This document shows, one piece after another, positions 39,767 to 48,205 of a stretch of 64,000 nt of DNA. The stretch's first letter is position 1. The number at the start of each line of letters is the position of its first letter. The notes beneath the pieces were generated by a model. It was not told where the DNA came from, did no database searches, and worked only from the letters and a program-made list of their open reading frames with translations. The translations under genes were made by a program, and so were the position numbers. Where the stretch lies: the NCBI RefSeq assembly GCF_002017865.1, contig NZ_MTJN01000002.1, forward strand, positions 558,001 to 622,000, in the 5' to 3' direction. Origin of the DNA: Rhodoferax fermentans. Its GTDB lineage: Bacteria; Pseudomonadota; Gammaproteobacteria; Burkholderiales; Burkholderiaceae_C.

Positions 39767-40072
39767 ATGACCCTCGTCCTCAGCCCCGAGGAACTGGTCA
39801 GCCTGACCGGATACAAGCAGCCTGCCCGGCAGGCCAAGTGGCTCAAGACCAACGGCTTCAAGTTCATCATGAACCGCTTCAAACAGCCCAAGGTCGACCG
39901 AGCCCACTACCACGCCAAGATGGGGCTTGGCAAGATCAAAGAGCCCGAACCGAACTGGACCGCGAAACAAGGAGCAATCAATGAGCAACAACCTGCCCGT
40001 GCCAGGCGTGCCGGGCCTGTACCAGCGTCCCGGCAAGCGCCGGGTCTTGTACTTCTGCAAGCCTCAAAATAA
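39767..40072 (+). CDS. DUF4224 protein, integrase-associated
   Basis: The N-terminus LSPEELVSLTGYKQPARQAKWL is the DUF4224 signature found just upstream of phage tyrosine integrases, often proposed as an excisionase-like partner. The frame overlaps the integrase start by 92 bases; the tail (PARARRAGPVPAS) is probably not structured. It starts two bases after the preceding stop. Confidence 0.75.
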   Translation: MTLVLSPEELVSLTGYKQPARQAKWLKTNGFKFIMNRFKQPKVDRAHYHAKMGLGKIKEPEPNWTAKQGAINEQQPARARRAGPVPASRQAPGLVLLQASK

Positions 40073-41027
40073 ATACACGCCGCTGGGCTACGACCTCGAA
40101 GTGGCCAAGGCCGAGCTGGCCAAGCTCATGGAAACGCCGCCCGCGCCAGGCCAGCACACCGTGGCGTACATGTGCCACGAGTTCATCAAGGAGCAGCGCG
40201 CGTACATCGCCGCGCATGACCCAGAGGCACGCGCGGTCAGCACCATCGACGACTACGAGGCCAGCCTGACGCGCTTCATCATCCCGGTCTTCGGCCACAT
40301 GCACCCGGACAGCGTGACCAAGAACCACATCGCCAAGTACCTCAAGGATGGCCGTGCCACACGGCGTGTTCGGGCCAACCGCGACCGCGCTGCACTCTCC
40401 GGCGCCTACAAGTTCGGCCTCGGTGAAGGGCTGGCGCAAGCCAACCCCTGTATCGGCGTGCCGCGCAACATGGAGCGTGCCCGTACGCGCAAGGTCTCCA
40501 TCGCAGAGTTCAACGACTTTCTGGAGCACGCCCGCAGCAAGGGCGGCTCGGCCTACCTCGTGGCCCTGATCGGCTGCACCGTGGCTCTCACCGGCAGGCG
40601 CCGGGCCGAGATACTGCACCTGACCAAGAGCGCTCTGCAGCCCGAGGGCTTCAAGGTCAAGGACTCCAAGACCAAGTTCAACGAGCCTGAGCGCCACTAC
40701 CTCATCGCCTGGAGCGACCTGCTGCACCAGGTGATAGCTGAGGTGGCAGCGATCAAACGCCGGGTGTCGAGCATCTACCTGTTCGCCACGCTCGACGGCA
40801 CGCCGTACGTCGACGCAGGCTTCAAGTGCCTGTGGAACCGGCTGATGCACAGCTACGCACCGGGCGGCACCAAGGACGCCAAGTGGTTCACGGCGCACGA
40901 CCTGCGCGCACTTTATGTCTCAGAAATGAAACACCAGGAGCGTGATCCCAACACCCACCGCCAGGAAAAGACCATGAACCGGGTCTATGACCGGCGCGAA
41001 TTGATCAAGGTAACGCCGCTGGCGTGA
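39981..41027 (+). CDS. int: Tyrosine integrase
   Basis: The 348-aa protein has an N-terminal arm-binding/core-binding part and a catalytic domain. The domain shows Arg in TGRRRAEILHL (about residue 205), Lys near KVKDSKTKF, His-X-X-Arg in AHDLRALYVSE (about 305-308), and the nucleophile Tyr in NRVYDRRE (about 335). It would integrate the phage at the adjacent tRNA-His. AAGGAG precedes the ATG. It is the last large gene before the host junction. Confidence 0.92.
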   Translation: MSNNLPVPGVPGLYQRPGKRRVLYFCKPQNKYTPLGYDLEVAKAELAKLMETPPAPGQHTVAYMCHEFIKEQRAYIAAHDPEARAVSTIDDYEASLTRFIIPVFGHMHPDSVTKNHIAKYLKDGRATRRVRANRDRAALSGAYKFGLGEGLAQANPCIGVPRNMERARTRKVSIAEFNDFLEHARSKGGSAYLVALIGCTVALTGRRRAEILHLTKSALQPEGFKVKDSKTKFNEPERHYLIAWSDLLHQVIAEVAAIKRRVSSIYLFATLDGTPYVDAGFKCLWNRLMHSYAPGGTKDAKWFTAHDLRALYVSEMKHQERDPNTHRQEKTMNRVYDRRELIKVTPLA

Positions 41028-41037
41028 AGGAAGAACT

Positions 41038-41214
41038 ATGGTTTACATACAACGTCGCGGCAACGGATACCTCGAAACAGTAGACGAGTTTGAAACAATG
41101 GACGAGGCAAAAAAGATGTTGGGCGAGTATCGGCTGAGCGATCCGTCCGCTGAATACTACACATCGTCTCGCCCGTGCAAGGGTTGGAATAGCGACGCCA
41201 ACCCGGCACAGTGA
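41038..41214 (+). CDS. Small conserved-type phage protein (58 aa)
   Basis: AAGGAAG lies upstream of the ATG. The product starts MVYIQRRGNGYLETVDEF and includes ETMDEAKKMLGEYR, a pattern seen in small genes next to integrases. Function is unknown. Confidence 0.6.
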   Translation: MVYIQRRGNGYLETVDEFETMDEAKKMLGEYRLSDPSAEYYTSSRPCKGWNSDANPAQ

Positions 41215-41230
41215 AACGCAGGAGGACCAA

Positions 41231-41449
41231 ATGTCAACAAGTGCTGAACACGTCAAACAATTCTTTGACCTTCTGAACTCAGGCAAGAAAGCCGCGCTCG
41301 ACGTACGCCTTGACACAGGCGAAGTGTTTTGTCAGGCGACGCACAACACGGCGACCGGGGCAGTCGGTAACGGTACACCCGGCCAGACGTTCACAGAACG
41401 CTGGACCCGCGTCGCAAGTTGTGCCGATGGGAAGCTAACGCAGTCATGA
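41231..41449 (+). CDS. Small hypothetical protein (72 aa)
   Basis: AGGAGG lies six bases before the ATG. Features are VKQFFDLLNSGKKAALDVRLDTGEVF and a Thr/Gly-rich middle. It is one of three small genes between the integrase and the tRNA. Function is unknown. Confidence 0.5.
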   Translation: MSTSAEHVKQFFDLLNSGKKAALDVRLDTGEVFCQATHNTATGAVGNGTPGQTFTERWTRVASCADGKLTQS

Positions 41450-41598
41450 CGCCTGCTGAGTCAGCCACCGCGAACTCAGGGCTCTGCCCGAAGTGCCTGA
41501 TACCTTTCGACGTCAAACACAGAGCGCCGGTTGAAGGCGGCGGAGAACTCTGGGCCGCGTACTGTCGAAAGTGTGGCTCGACGTACATCCTCGGCTAA
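41446..41598 (+). CDS. Small zinc-ribbon protein (50 aa)
   Basis: It overlaps the previous gene by four bases. Two CxxC pairs (CPKCLIPF and CRKCGSTY) indicate a zinc ribbon. It is the last prophage gene before the terminator and tRNA. Confidence 0.55.
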   Translation: MTPAESATANSGLCPKCLIPFDVKHRAPVEGGGELWAAYCRKCGSTYILG

Positions 41599-41628
41599 AA
41601 ATAAACCCGCTCTAGGCGGGTTTATTTT
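41598..41628 (+). terminator. Perfect bidirectional terminator at the prophage end
   Basis: AAAATAAACCCGC is mirrored by GCGGGTTTATTTT with a TCTAG loop and extra T. It closes the early operon before the attachment site. Confidence 0.9.
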
Positions 41629-41721
41629 TGGTGTCGAGCTGTGGTCTTTGCGACTTGCTACGTTTCACCGTTTTTGCTACGATTTACGCTACTATTTTTG
41701 TAGTGCGAAACCCTTTATTAC

Positions 41722-41798
41722 TGGGGTGGCTGATGGGGCTCGAACCCACGACAACAGGAATCACAATCCTGGACTCTACCAACTGAGCTACAGCCACC
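41722..41798 (-). tRNA. tRNA-His (GTG anticodon)
   Basis: A complete cloverleaf can be read on the minus strand. It starts GGTGGCTGTAGCTCAG and has the anticodon loop TTGTGAT with GTG. GTTCGAGCC in the T arm and an encoded CCA follow. The extra G at position -1 pairing with C73 is typical of tRNA-His. The 3' end is adjacent to the prophage, so the phage most likely integrated here and restored the gene's end. Confidence 0.95.
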
Positions 41799-41992
41799 GT
41801 GCCCAAAATTATAACATCACACCACAACCAAAATGCCGCGCACTTGAATCCAAAAGCGAGATAAGGCCATTAACTTTCGATGGCCTCGCTGTGAGGGGGA
41901 GCACAGTGCGGATTCAGACTCGCATGTTTTTTGGCATGCCTGCGTAGAACACAGATAAATTTTTGCAAGATAACCAGGCTTTTAGTGCCGGA

Positions 41993-42361
41993 TCAACGCG
42001 GTGTGATTCGTTTGGGCTCTACATCGGTGACCTCTGTCACGTCCGTCACCTCTGCATCCACCACGTTGTCAGGGCTCGGCGTTGCCCTGCCAGGCTGGCC
42101 AAAACCGCCTTGGTTAAAACGCTGCCACATGGCCTGGCGATTCATCTGAAACGTCCATGGGCTCACCGGCTGGCCGGTTAACTTGGCCCACAACGCACGC
42201 AACAGCCAAAGGATCAGAACCAGCAAACCTGCGGCCATCAAGCTGGCAAAAAACACCAGCCCCGCCAGCAGCAGTCCGACCCGCACAACAAAACCCAATA
42301 ATTTCAACAACACGTCACTCAAAACATTGCTCCTTGTGAACCGTTCAAATGGGGCATCCAT
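41993..42361 (-). CDS. Small membrane protein downstream of tRNA-His (122 aa)
   Basis: It has a basic N-terminus, then two hydrophobic stretches (LLLAGLVFFASLMAAGLLVLI split over about residues 30-60), and a Pro/Asp-rich C-terminus. The start is ATG at 42361, with a TTG four codons upstream as an alternative. It is chromosomal, not phage, by codon use and position. No family is identified. Confidence 0.65.
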   Translation of the reverse strand: MDAPFERFTRSNVLSDVLLKLLGFVVRVGLLLAGLVFFASLMAAGLLVLILWLLRALWAKLTGQPVSPWTFQMNRQAMWQRFNQGGFGQPGRATPSPDNVVDAEVTDVTEVTDVEPKRITPR

Positions 42362-42430
42362 CCCCTTTTGCAAGCCACTTTACCTCGCCGATGCAAGCCA
42401 CCACACTCTGTGGCACAAGCGCTTTCTTCT

Positions 42431-44638
42431 TCAAAGCGACCCGGCAACGGCTTGTATCTGCCCGCCCACCCGGCGCAGCACCGCATACGGCGGCAAGCCT
42501 TTCAGCATACGTCTGCCATACGGGGTGGACAGCAGGCGTTTGTCGTAACACACCACCCGCGCCAAATCGTCTTCGGTGCGGATGGCGCGCCCGGTCCACT
42601 GCAGCAGGCGAATGCCAGTGGCAGGCACCACCAGTTCAGAAAACGGATCGCGCCCTTCGCGCTTGAGCCACTCAGAACGGGCTTCCTCCACCGGGTCGGA
42701 TGGGGAGGCAAAAGGCAGTTTGGTGATGAACACCGTCTCGCACAACTGGCCAGGCAAATCCAGCCCCTCGCCAAACGACTGCATGCCAAAAATCACGGAG
42801 GGCTGGCCCGCCTCCACCCGCGCCATGTGGGTGCCCAGCAGACGCGCACGCGACAACTGGCCTTGCACCAACACCATGCCCAACAGTGCAGCGTCCAGCG
42901 CATCCACCGCTGCCTTCATCTGCGCACGCGAGGTGAACAGCACCAATGCGCCGTGCGCGACCAAGCGCAAATCGGCCTGCAAGGTGGCGACCATCTCACG
43001 GGTGAAATTCTCCACCTGACGTGGGTCGGCCACGGTGTCGACCACCAGTAACTGGCCCTGCTTGCGGTAATCAAACGGGCTGTCCACCGCCAGCGTGCTG
43101 ACATGGTCGAGCCGATGCAGCCCGGTTTCTGCCAAAAAATAGTCAAAACTGCCACAACTGGTGAGAGAAGCCGAGGTGATCACCGCACCACGCACCTGAC
43201 GCCACAGGTGGTGGCGCAGCAAGCTGCCAGGCACGATCGGGCAGGCATGGGCACTCAATGACACCAAGCCGCTGCTGGTGTCGGACTTGAGCCACTTGGC
43301 CATCGGCTGCGCGTCATGGGCCAGCAGCATCGCGCTGGTGCCCAACACGCTGTTGAGTTTGGGCGCCATCTGGCCCAGCTTGGCGTACTGCACCGAGTTT
43401 TGGGCAGCTTGTGTCGGGTCTTCTTTGGCGCGGGCTTTGAGTTCCGCCCCCAGGGCTTCAAGCACCTCCGACAAACCTTTGGCATGGCCCTGAATCAGAG
43501 ACATCGGGTCCATAAAAGCTTCGGGTAGCACACCATCCGGAAAACGGTGCACGATGTCGTAGCTGTCGGTCACACCACGCAGCAAGTCCATGGCAATGCG
43601 GCCAGCGTCCAGCAGTGCGGTTTTGAGCTGCTGGGCCAAGGTGATCACATCTTGCTCGACCGCAACTCCCATTTTTTCAGCCACTTCGTGCAGGATTTTG
43701 GGCAGCTTGTCGAGCCAGCGCAGGCCGGTCAGGTCCATGGCGCCCGAGAACTGGTCCAGCGCCACCGCAGGCAGGTGGTGGCCTTCGTCAAACACCACCA
43801 GGCAGTTGTCGAGTTCGGGCAGCGCCTTCATACCCAGCGAGGCCAGCACCAGGTCGTGGTTGGCCACAATCACCTGGGCCTGTGCCAACAGCGTACGTGC
43901 GTTGTAGTAACTGCAATTGCGAAACAGCGGGCAGTGGCGTGCGGTGCAGGTGTGGCGCTCGGCGGCTACCGTGGACCAGTCGCGCGGGTCGGGCTGCTCG
44001 GCCAGGCTGTCGCGGTCACCATCCCAACGGCCAGCGGCCAGCGCATTGGCCAGGGTGTCGTACAAGGCCATACGACGCTCTTCGGGATCTTGCCAGTCCT
44101 GGCCCTTGAGCTGTTTGGCATACGCGGTTGGGGGCGGCGGCGCATCTTCATCCACGCCAAACAACTCGCTGCTGTCGTCCTCACCGGCTCCGGCCAGACG
44201 CTCCAGTTTGAGTTTGCAGACATACCGACCCCGGCCCTTGGCCAATGCGTACACAAACGGGGTGTCCAACGCTGCGGCCAGCGCGGGCAGGTCTTTGGTC
44301 ATGAGCTGCTCTTGCAGCGCCACCGTGGCGGTAGAGACCACCACCCGTGTCTTGCGTGCCAGCGCCAGCGCCACTGTGGTCGACAAATAAGCTGCCGATT
44401 TGCCAACACCGGTACCGGCCTGGATCACCGCAATGGCTTTTTCGGGGTCAGCGTGCTCACCGAGGGTGACGTTGTGCAAGGCGGTGGCAATGCGTTCTGC
44501 CATCTCGCGCTGGCCGGGACGCGACCGGAACGCCGAAGTGCTGGCGACCATCCGGTCAAACGCGGCCAGCGACAGCGCTGCCAAGGGGTGGTCAGTCAAA
44601 GCGACGCCCACCCGCGCCCACCGTGGTGGCTTCAACAA
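42431..44638 (-). CDS. dinG: ATP-dependent DNA helicase DinG
   Basis: This XPD-like superfamily 2 helicase has Walker A QAGTGVGKSAAYL (near residue 75), an iron-sulfur domain with four Cys (YVCKLKL..CTARHCPLFRNC), DEGHHLP as the DEAH-type Walker B, and C-terminal motifs FGMQSFGEGLD and QWTGRAIRTEDD. It resolves R-loops and G-quadruplexes and is SOS-linked in other bacteria. The 735-aa frame opens with TTG at 44638; an internal GTG at about codon 12 is an alternative start. Confidence 0.95.
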   Translation of the reverse strand: MLKPPRWARVGVALTDHPLAALSLAAFDRMVASTSAFRSRPGQREMAERIATALHNVTLGEHADPEKAIAVIQAGTGVGKSAAYLSTTVALALARKTRVVVSTATVALQEQLMTKDLPALAAALDTPFVYALAKGRGRYVCKLKLERLAGAGEDDSSELFGVDEDAPPPPTAYAKQLKGQDWQDPEERRMALYDTLANALAAGRWDGDRDSLAEQPDPRDWSTVAAERHTCTARHCPLFRNCSYYNARTLLAQAQVIVANHDLVLASLGMKALPELDNCLVVFDEGHHLPAVALDQFSGAMDLTGLRWLDKLPKILHEVAEKMGVAVEQDVITLAQQLKTALLDAGRIAMDLLRGVTDSYDIVHRFPDGVLPEAFMDPMSLIQGHAKGLSEVLEALGAELKARAKEDPTQAAQNSVQYAKLGQMAPKLNSVLGTSAMLLAHDAQPMAKWLKSDTSSGLVSLSAHACPIVPGSLLRHHLWRQVRGAVITSASLTSCGSFDYFLAETGLHRLDHVSTLAVDSPFDYRKQGQLLVVDTVADPRQVENFTREMVATLQADLRLVAHGALVLFTSRAQMKAAVDALDAALLGMVLVQGQLSRARLLGTHMARVEAGQPSVIFGMQSFGEGLDLPGQLCETVFITKLPFASPSDPVEEARSEWLKREGRDPFSELVVPATGIRLLQWTGRAIRTEDDLARVVCYDKRLLSTPYGRRMLKGLPPYAVLRRVGGQIQAVAGSL

Positions 44639-44940
44639 ACAGCCACAGACAACGCGACATGGATATTTTTTTAATATAAATCATAGGCTTATGCCCAAAC
44701 CAAGCATCTGGTTCAGGCGCCGATGATTGTATCTGGCAAGGCTTAACCCCCGTGATGCACGCCAAGACAGCTTTCACAGGTATGCCATCCAAGTCCCAAA
44801 ACCAATGACCGGATCAATGCAAGGCGTGCAAACTCGCTACGCCACATAGGCAAACGGGGACCCGTGGCCCCCGTGTTGTCATGCTTTAGACAGACTTACC
44901 AAAAGTGTCCAACACCCTGGTGTTGACACTCGCACAACAT
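44639..44940. other. Intergenic region between ackA and dinG
   Basis: About 300 bases hold no gene. They contain the ackA terminator (44901-44930), a GC-rich hairpin (ACGGGG..CCCCGT near 44855-44872) and, close to dinG, AT-rich DNA (TATTTTTTTAATATAAAT near 44660-44682) that may carry its promoter. Confidence 0.5.
44901..44930 (-). terminator. Terminator after ackA
   Basis: On the minus strand AGTGTCAACACC pairs with GGTGTTGGACACT (one bulge) and is followed by TTTT, ten bases past the ackA stop. Confidence 0.8.
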
Positions 44941-46143
44941 CTAAGCAGCCGCAAGCAGGTTCATCGCGTGTTTGGCAATCATCATTTCTTCGTTGGTCGG
45001 CACCACAAAGGTGGGAACGCGTGCATCTGTCGCCGAAATGTTGAATTGACGTGAAGAGTTGGCATCAGCATCCAACTTGACACCGAGCCACGCCAGACGT
45101 TGAGCAATCATGTTGCGAATGTAGGGCGAGTTTTCTCCGATACCAGCCGTAAACACCAGAGCATCAAGCCCGCCCATGGAGGCAGCCATCGCAGCAACTT
45201 CCTTGGCTACGCGAAAACAGAACAGGTCAACAGCTTCTTTGGCGTGGGGATCGTCCGACTCCTCGAGCACCTTCATGTCATTGGACAGGCCGGATACACC
45301 GAGCAAACCCGAACGCCGATACAGCAGATCCTCGATGGCTTCCAGGTCCATCTTCTTCTCACGCATTAGGTAGAGCAGCACACCCGGATCAATGCTGCCC
45401 GAGCGGGTGCCCATCGGCACACCGTCCAGCGCCGTGAAGCCCATGGTGGTGTCCATGCTGCGGCCATCCTTGACTGCACACAGGCTGGATCCATTGCCCA
45501 AATGACAGATCACGATGTGGCCTGAGGCCAACTCCGGGCGCGTGGCCAGCAGTTGTTTGCTGACGTATTCGTAAGACAGGCCGTGAAAACCGTATTTGCA
45601 TACACCCTCGTCGCTAAGTGCCCGTGGCAGTGCGTAGGTCTTAGCCTGCTTGGGTTGGGTGCTATGAAAAGCGGTGTCAAAACAAGCCACCTGATCCAGT
45701 TCAGGGTGATTGCGTGCCAGGATATGGATGGGTGCCAAATTGTGTGGCTGATGCAGCGGTGCCAGCGGAACCAGTTGCTCCAGATCGTTCAACAACGCAG
45801 GTGTGACCTTCATTGGCAGGCCCAGGAAGCGCCCGCCATGAACCACGCGATGGCCGGCGGCAACAATCTGATCGTCCACCAGGGTGCTACTGATCCAGTC
45901 CAGCAGATACTGGAGCATGATGTCGCGGCTGTTCGAGTCGCTTTCGTTCCAGCTGTGTTTGGCCAAAACGCGGCGACTGGCGTCTTTGGCTTCAAAGGTG
46001 GCAAGGCTGCCAATTCCCGCAATCTGTCCAGACAGGATGGTTTGCAACTCTGTGGAGCCCGTCGCTTGGCGAAATACTGAAAACTTCAGGCTCGAAGAAC
46101 CGGCGTTGAGAACCAGATAGGCTTTGTGCTTGGTCATGTTCAT
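44941..46143 (-). CDS. ackA: Acetate kinase
   Basis: This 400-aa enzyme interconverts acetyl phosphate + ADP and acetate + ATP. Motifs of the acetokinase family are LVLNAGSSSLKFSVF at the N-terminus, VACFDTAFHSTQP, VICHLGNGSSLCAVK, GTRSGSIDPG and LDALVFTAGIGENS. The start is ATG at 46143, with a second ATG two codons later. It is divergent from uxaB, sharing an upstream region with a palindrome. Confidence 0.95.
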   Translation of the reverse strand: MNMTKHKAYLVLNAGSSSLKFSVFRQATGSTELQTILSGQIAGIGSLATFEAKDASRRVLAKHSWNESDSNSRDIMLQYLLDWISSTLVDDQIVAAGHRVVHGGRFLGLPMKVTPALLNDLEQLVPLAPLHQPHNLAPIHILARNHPELDQVACFDTAFHSTQPKQAKTYALPRALSDEGVCKYGFHGLSYEYVSKQLLATRPELASGHIVICHLGNGSSLCAVKDGRSMDTTMGFTALDGVPMGTRSGSIDPGVLLYLMREKKMDLEAIEDLLYRRSGLLGVSGLSNDMKVLEESDDPHAKEAVDLFCFRVAKEVAAMAASMGGLDALVFTAGIGENSPYIRNMIAQRLAWLGVKLDADANSSRQFNISATDARVPTFVVPTNEEMMIAKHAMNLLAAA

Positions 46144-46485
46144 GTTTCACTGTGTAGGTTGAACAGCGCCCAATGGACATCAAGTCACTTCAGGCTGATG
46201 CAGAGAATATACGACAAAGTCTGCAATTTATGAAACATCGTTTCAATAATTTGTGAAAATAGTCATCGTAAACAAAACAGTGTTTCATGTTTCTTGGATT
46301 TTGACCCGATTTGGTGTAGAGTCCGCGCCTGTCAAGCACACACAAGTGTGAATCGAGCGATCAAGCGCCTGCCCAGGGCAAGCCTAACCACCATTGGCCG
46401 CTTTGACGGCACATTCTGACAAACACCTGAAGTGCGCTGCGCTCTTGGAGGCACGGCGGAATAAATGACCAGAAAGGATCAAGAC
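46144..46485. promoter_or_regulatory. Divergent control region of ackA and uxaB
   Basis: This region of about 340 bases has no gene. It includes the palindrome TGAAACATCGTTTCA at 46231-46245, a second related half-site GTTTCATGTTTC near 46283, and AT-rich DNA between. AAAGGA before the uxaB ATG is the ribosome site. Shared control of the two genes is plausible. Confidence 0.55.
46231..46245. promoter_or_regulatory. Palindromic operator-like site
   Basis: TGAAAC and GTTTCA flank ATC in a perfect 6-bp inverted repeat, with a similar half-site about 40 bases downstream. Such sites often bind dimeric repressors of sugar-acid catabolism genes, in keeping with the uxaB gene next to it. The regulator is unknown. 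Confidence 0.5.
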
Positions 46486-47982
46486 ATGTATGAACTGAAC
46501 CGCCAGAGGCTTGCCGAAGGCAAACTGGGTGTTGAATCAACAGCCCCCTCGTCCCTGAAGCCCGTGCGCATCCTGCAAATTGGTGACGGCAACTTCCTGC
46601 GCGGCTTTGTCGACTGGATGGTCGATGTGACCAATGGTGCGGGCCTGATGAACGCCGAAGTGATCATGGCGCAACCCATCGACCGCGGTATCGCCGACCT
46701 GATGAAAGCCCAGGACCAGCTGTTCACGGTATTGTTGCGCGGTGTGCAAAATGGCCAACCGGTCCAGTCCAAACGCTTGGTGAGCTGTGTCAAAGACACC
46801 CTCAACCCCTACACCCAATGGGACGCCATGCTGGCCACTATGCAGGACCCGACTTTGCGTTTTGTCGTCTCCAACACCACCGAGGCCGGTATCGCTTATG
46901 TCCCTGAAGCCTTGTTCGAAGGCCAATGCCCGGCCAACTTCCCGGCCAAGGTGACGGCGCTGCTGCTGGCGCGTTTTAAAGCCTTTGGCGGCTCCGCTGA
47001 ATCGGGCCTGGTGTTCCTGCCCGCTGAACTGATCGAAGCCAACGGCACCAAGCTCAAAAACTATGTGTTGCAATTTGCCGATGTCTGGAAGTTGCCCTCA
47101 GAGTTCGTCGCTTGGGTCAAAGAACACAACGTGTTCTGCAACACCCTGGTGGACCGCATCGTCCCGGGTTATCCTGCTGCCGAAGCCGAGGCGCTGTTCG
47201 CCGAGTTTGGCTACAAGGATCCGCTGACGGTGGCGGCCGAGCCGTTCCTGCTGTGGGTCATCGAAGGGCCGGCCAAGATTGCCGACGAACTGCCTCTGCA
47301 CAAGGCGGGCCTGGATGTGGTGTGGACAAAAGACTTGCAGCCCTACCGCACACGCAAGGTGCGCATTCTCAACGGCGCCCATACCGCCAGTTCTCTTGCG
47401 GCCTACTGCGCCGGGCTGGACACGGTGCGCGAGATGACCGAAGACGCTGTGGTGTCCAAGTTCCTGAACAAGGTGATGTTCGAAGAAATTGTCCCCTTTG
47501 TGCCACTGCCAGAGGCCGAGCGCAAGGCTTATGCAGAAACCATTGTGGAGCGTTTTGCCAACCCACACATCCGCCATGAACTGATCTCGATTGCGCTGAA
47601 TTCGGTCTCCAAGTGGCAGGTGCGGGTGTTGCCAACCATCAAGGATTACGCTGCCAAACACGGCAAAGCACCTGCCGGGCTCTCGTTTTCATTGGCTGCG
47701 CTGCTCACTTTTTACAAGGGACAGTTCGCTGCGAACGGAGACTACGAGGGTCTGCGCCAGGGACAAAGTTATCCGATCAAAGACAACGCCGACATTCTGG
47801 TCATCATGCACGCTGCGTGGCATGGCGCCACGGACTTGAACCAAGTCGCATCAACGCTGCTGGCAGACGTCCGGCTGTGGGGCGAGGACCTGACCCAGGT
47901 TCCTGGCTTGGCCCAGCAGACGGCCAGCGCTTTGATCCGGATCAAGGAGATCGGTATCAAGTCGGCCATGGGCGCGCTGTGA
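46486..47982 (+). CDS. uxaB: Tagaturonate reductase (altronate oxidoreductase)
   Basis: This 498-aa protein of the mannitol dehydrogenase family has an N-terminal nucleotide-binding motif ILQIGDGNFLRGFVDW, SNTTEAGIAY and the RKVRILNGAHT signature with the catalytic Lys. It reduces tagaturonate to altronate with NADH in galacturonate breakdown. The start at 46486 has AAAGGATC upstream; an ATG seven codons earlier lacks a good site. No other uxa/uxu gene is nearby. Confidence 0.88.
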   Translation: MYELNRQRLAEGKLGVESTAPSSLKPVRILQIGDGNFLRGFVDWMVDVTNGAGLMNAEVIMAQPIDRGIADLMKAQDQLFTVLLRGVQNGQPVQSKRLVSCVKDTLNPYTQWDAMLATMQDPTLRFVVSNTTEAGIAYVPEALFEGQCPANFPAKVTALLLARFKAFGGSAESGLVFLPAELIEANGTKLKNYVLQFADVWKLPSEFVAWVKEHNVFCNTLVDRIVPGYPAAEAEALFAEFGYKDPLTVAAEPFLLWVIEGPAKIADELPLHKAGLDVVWTKDLQPYRTRKVRILNGAHTASSLAAYCAGLDTVREMTEDAVVSKFLNKVMFEEIVPFVPLPEAERKAYAETIVERFANPHIRHELISIALNSVSKWQVRVLPTIKDYAAKHGKAPAGLSFSLAALLTFYKGQFAANGDYEGLRQGQSYPIKDNADILVIMHAAWHGATDLNQVASTLLADVRLWGEDLTQVPGLAQQTASALIRIKEIGIKSAMGAL

Positions 47983-48205
47983 ACCCGTGAAGAAGGCAAA
48001 ATACAGGGTCTTGTGCTTTACATCAATAAGCTAACAGAAAACTGACTATCCACCATGACCACAGGCACGATCTGGCGCAAGTCGACCACCGATGGCACCA
48101 AGCGTGAACAGACTCCACCTGACTCGATGCTCCCTAGCGGAACATCGAGTGAACGTTAATGACTCACAGAGCGAGATTTTTAAAATGACTAAGGAATTGA
48201 AAAAA

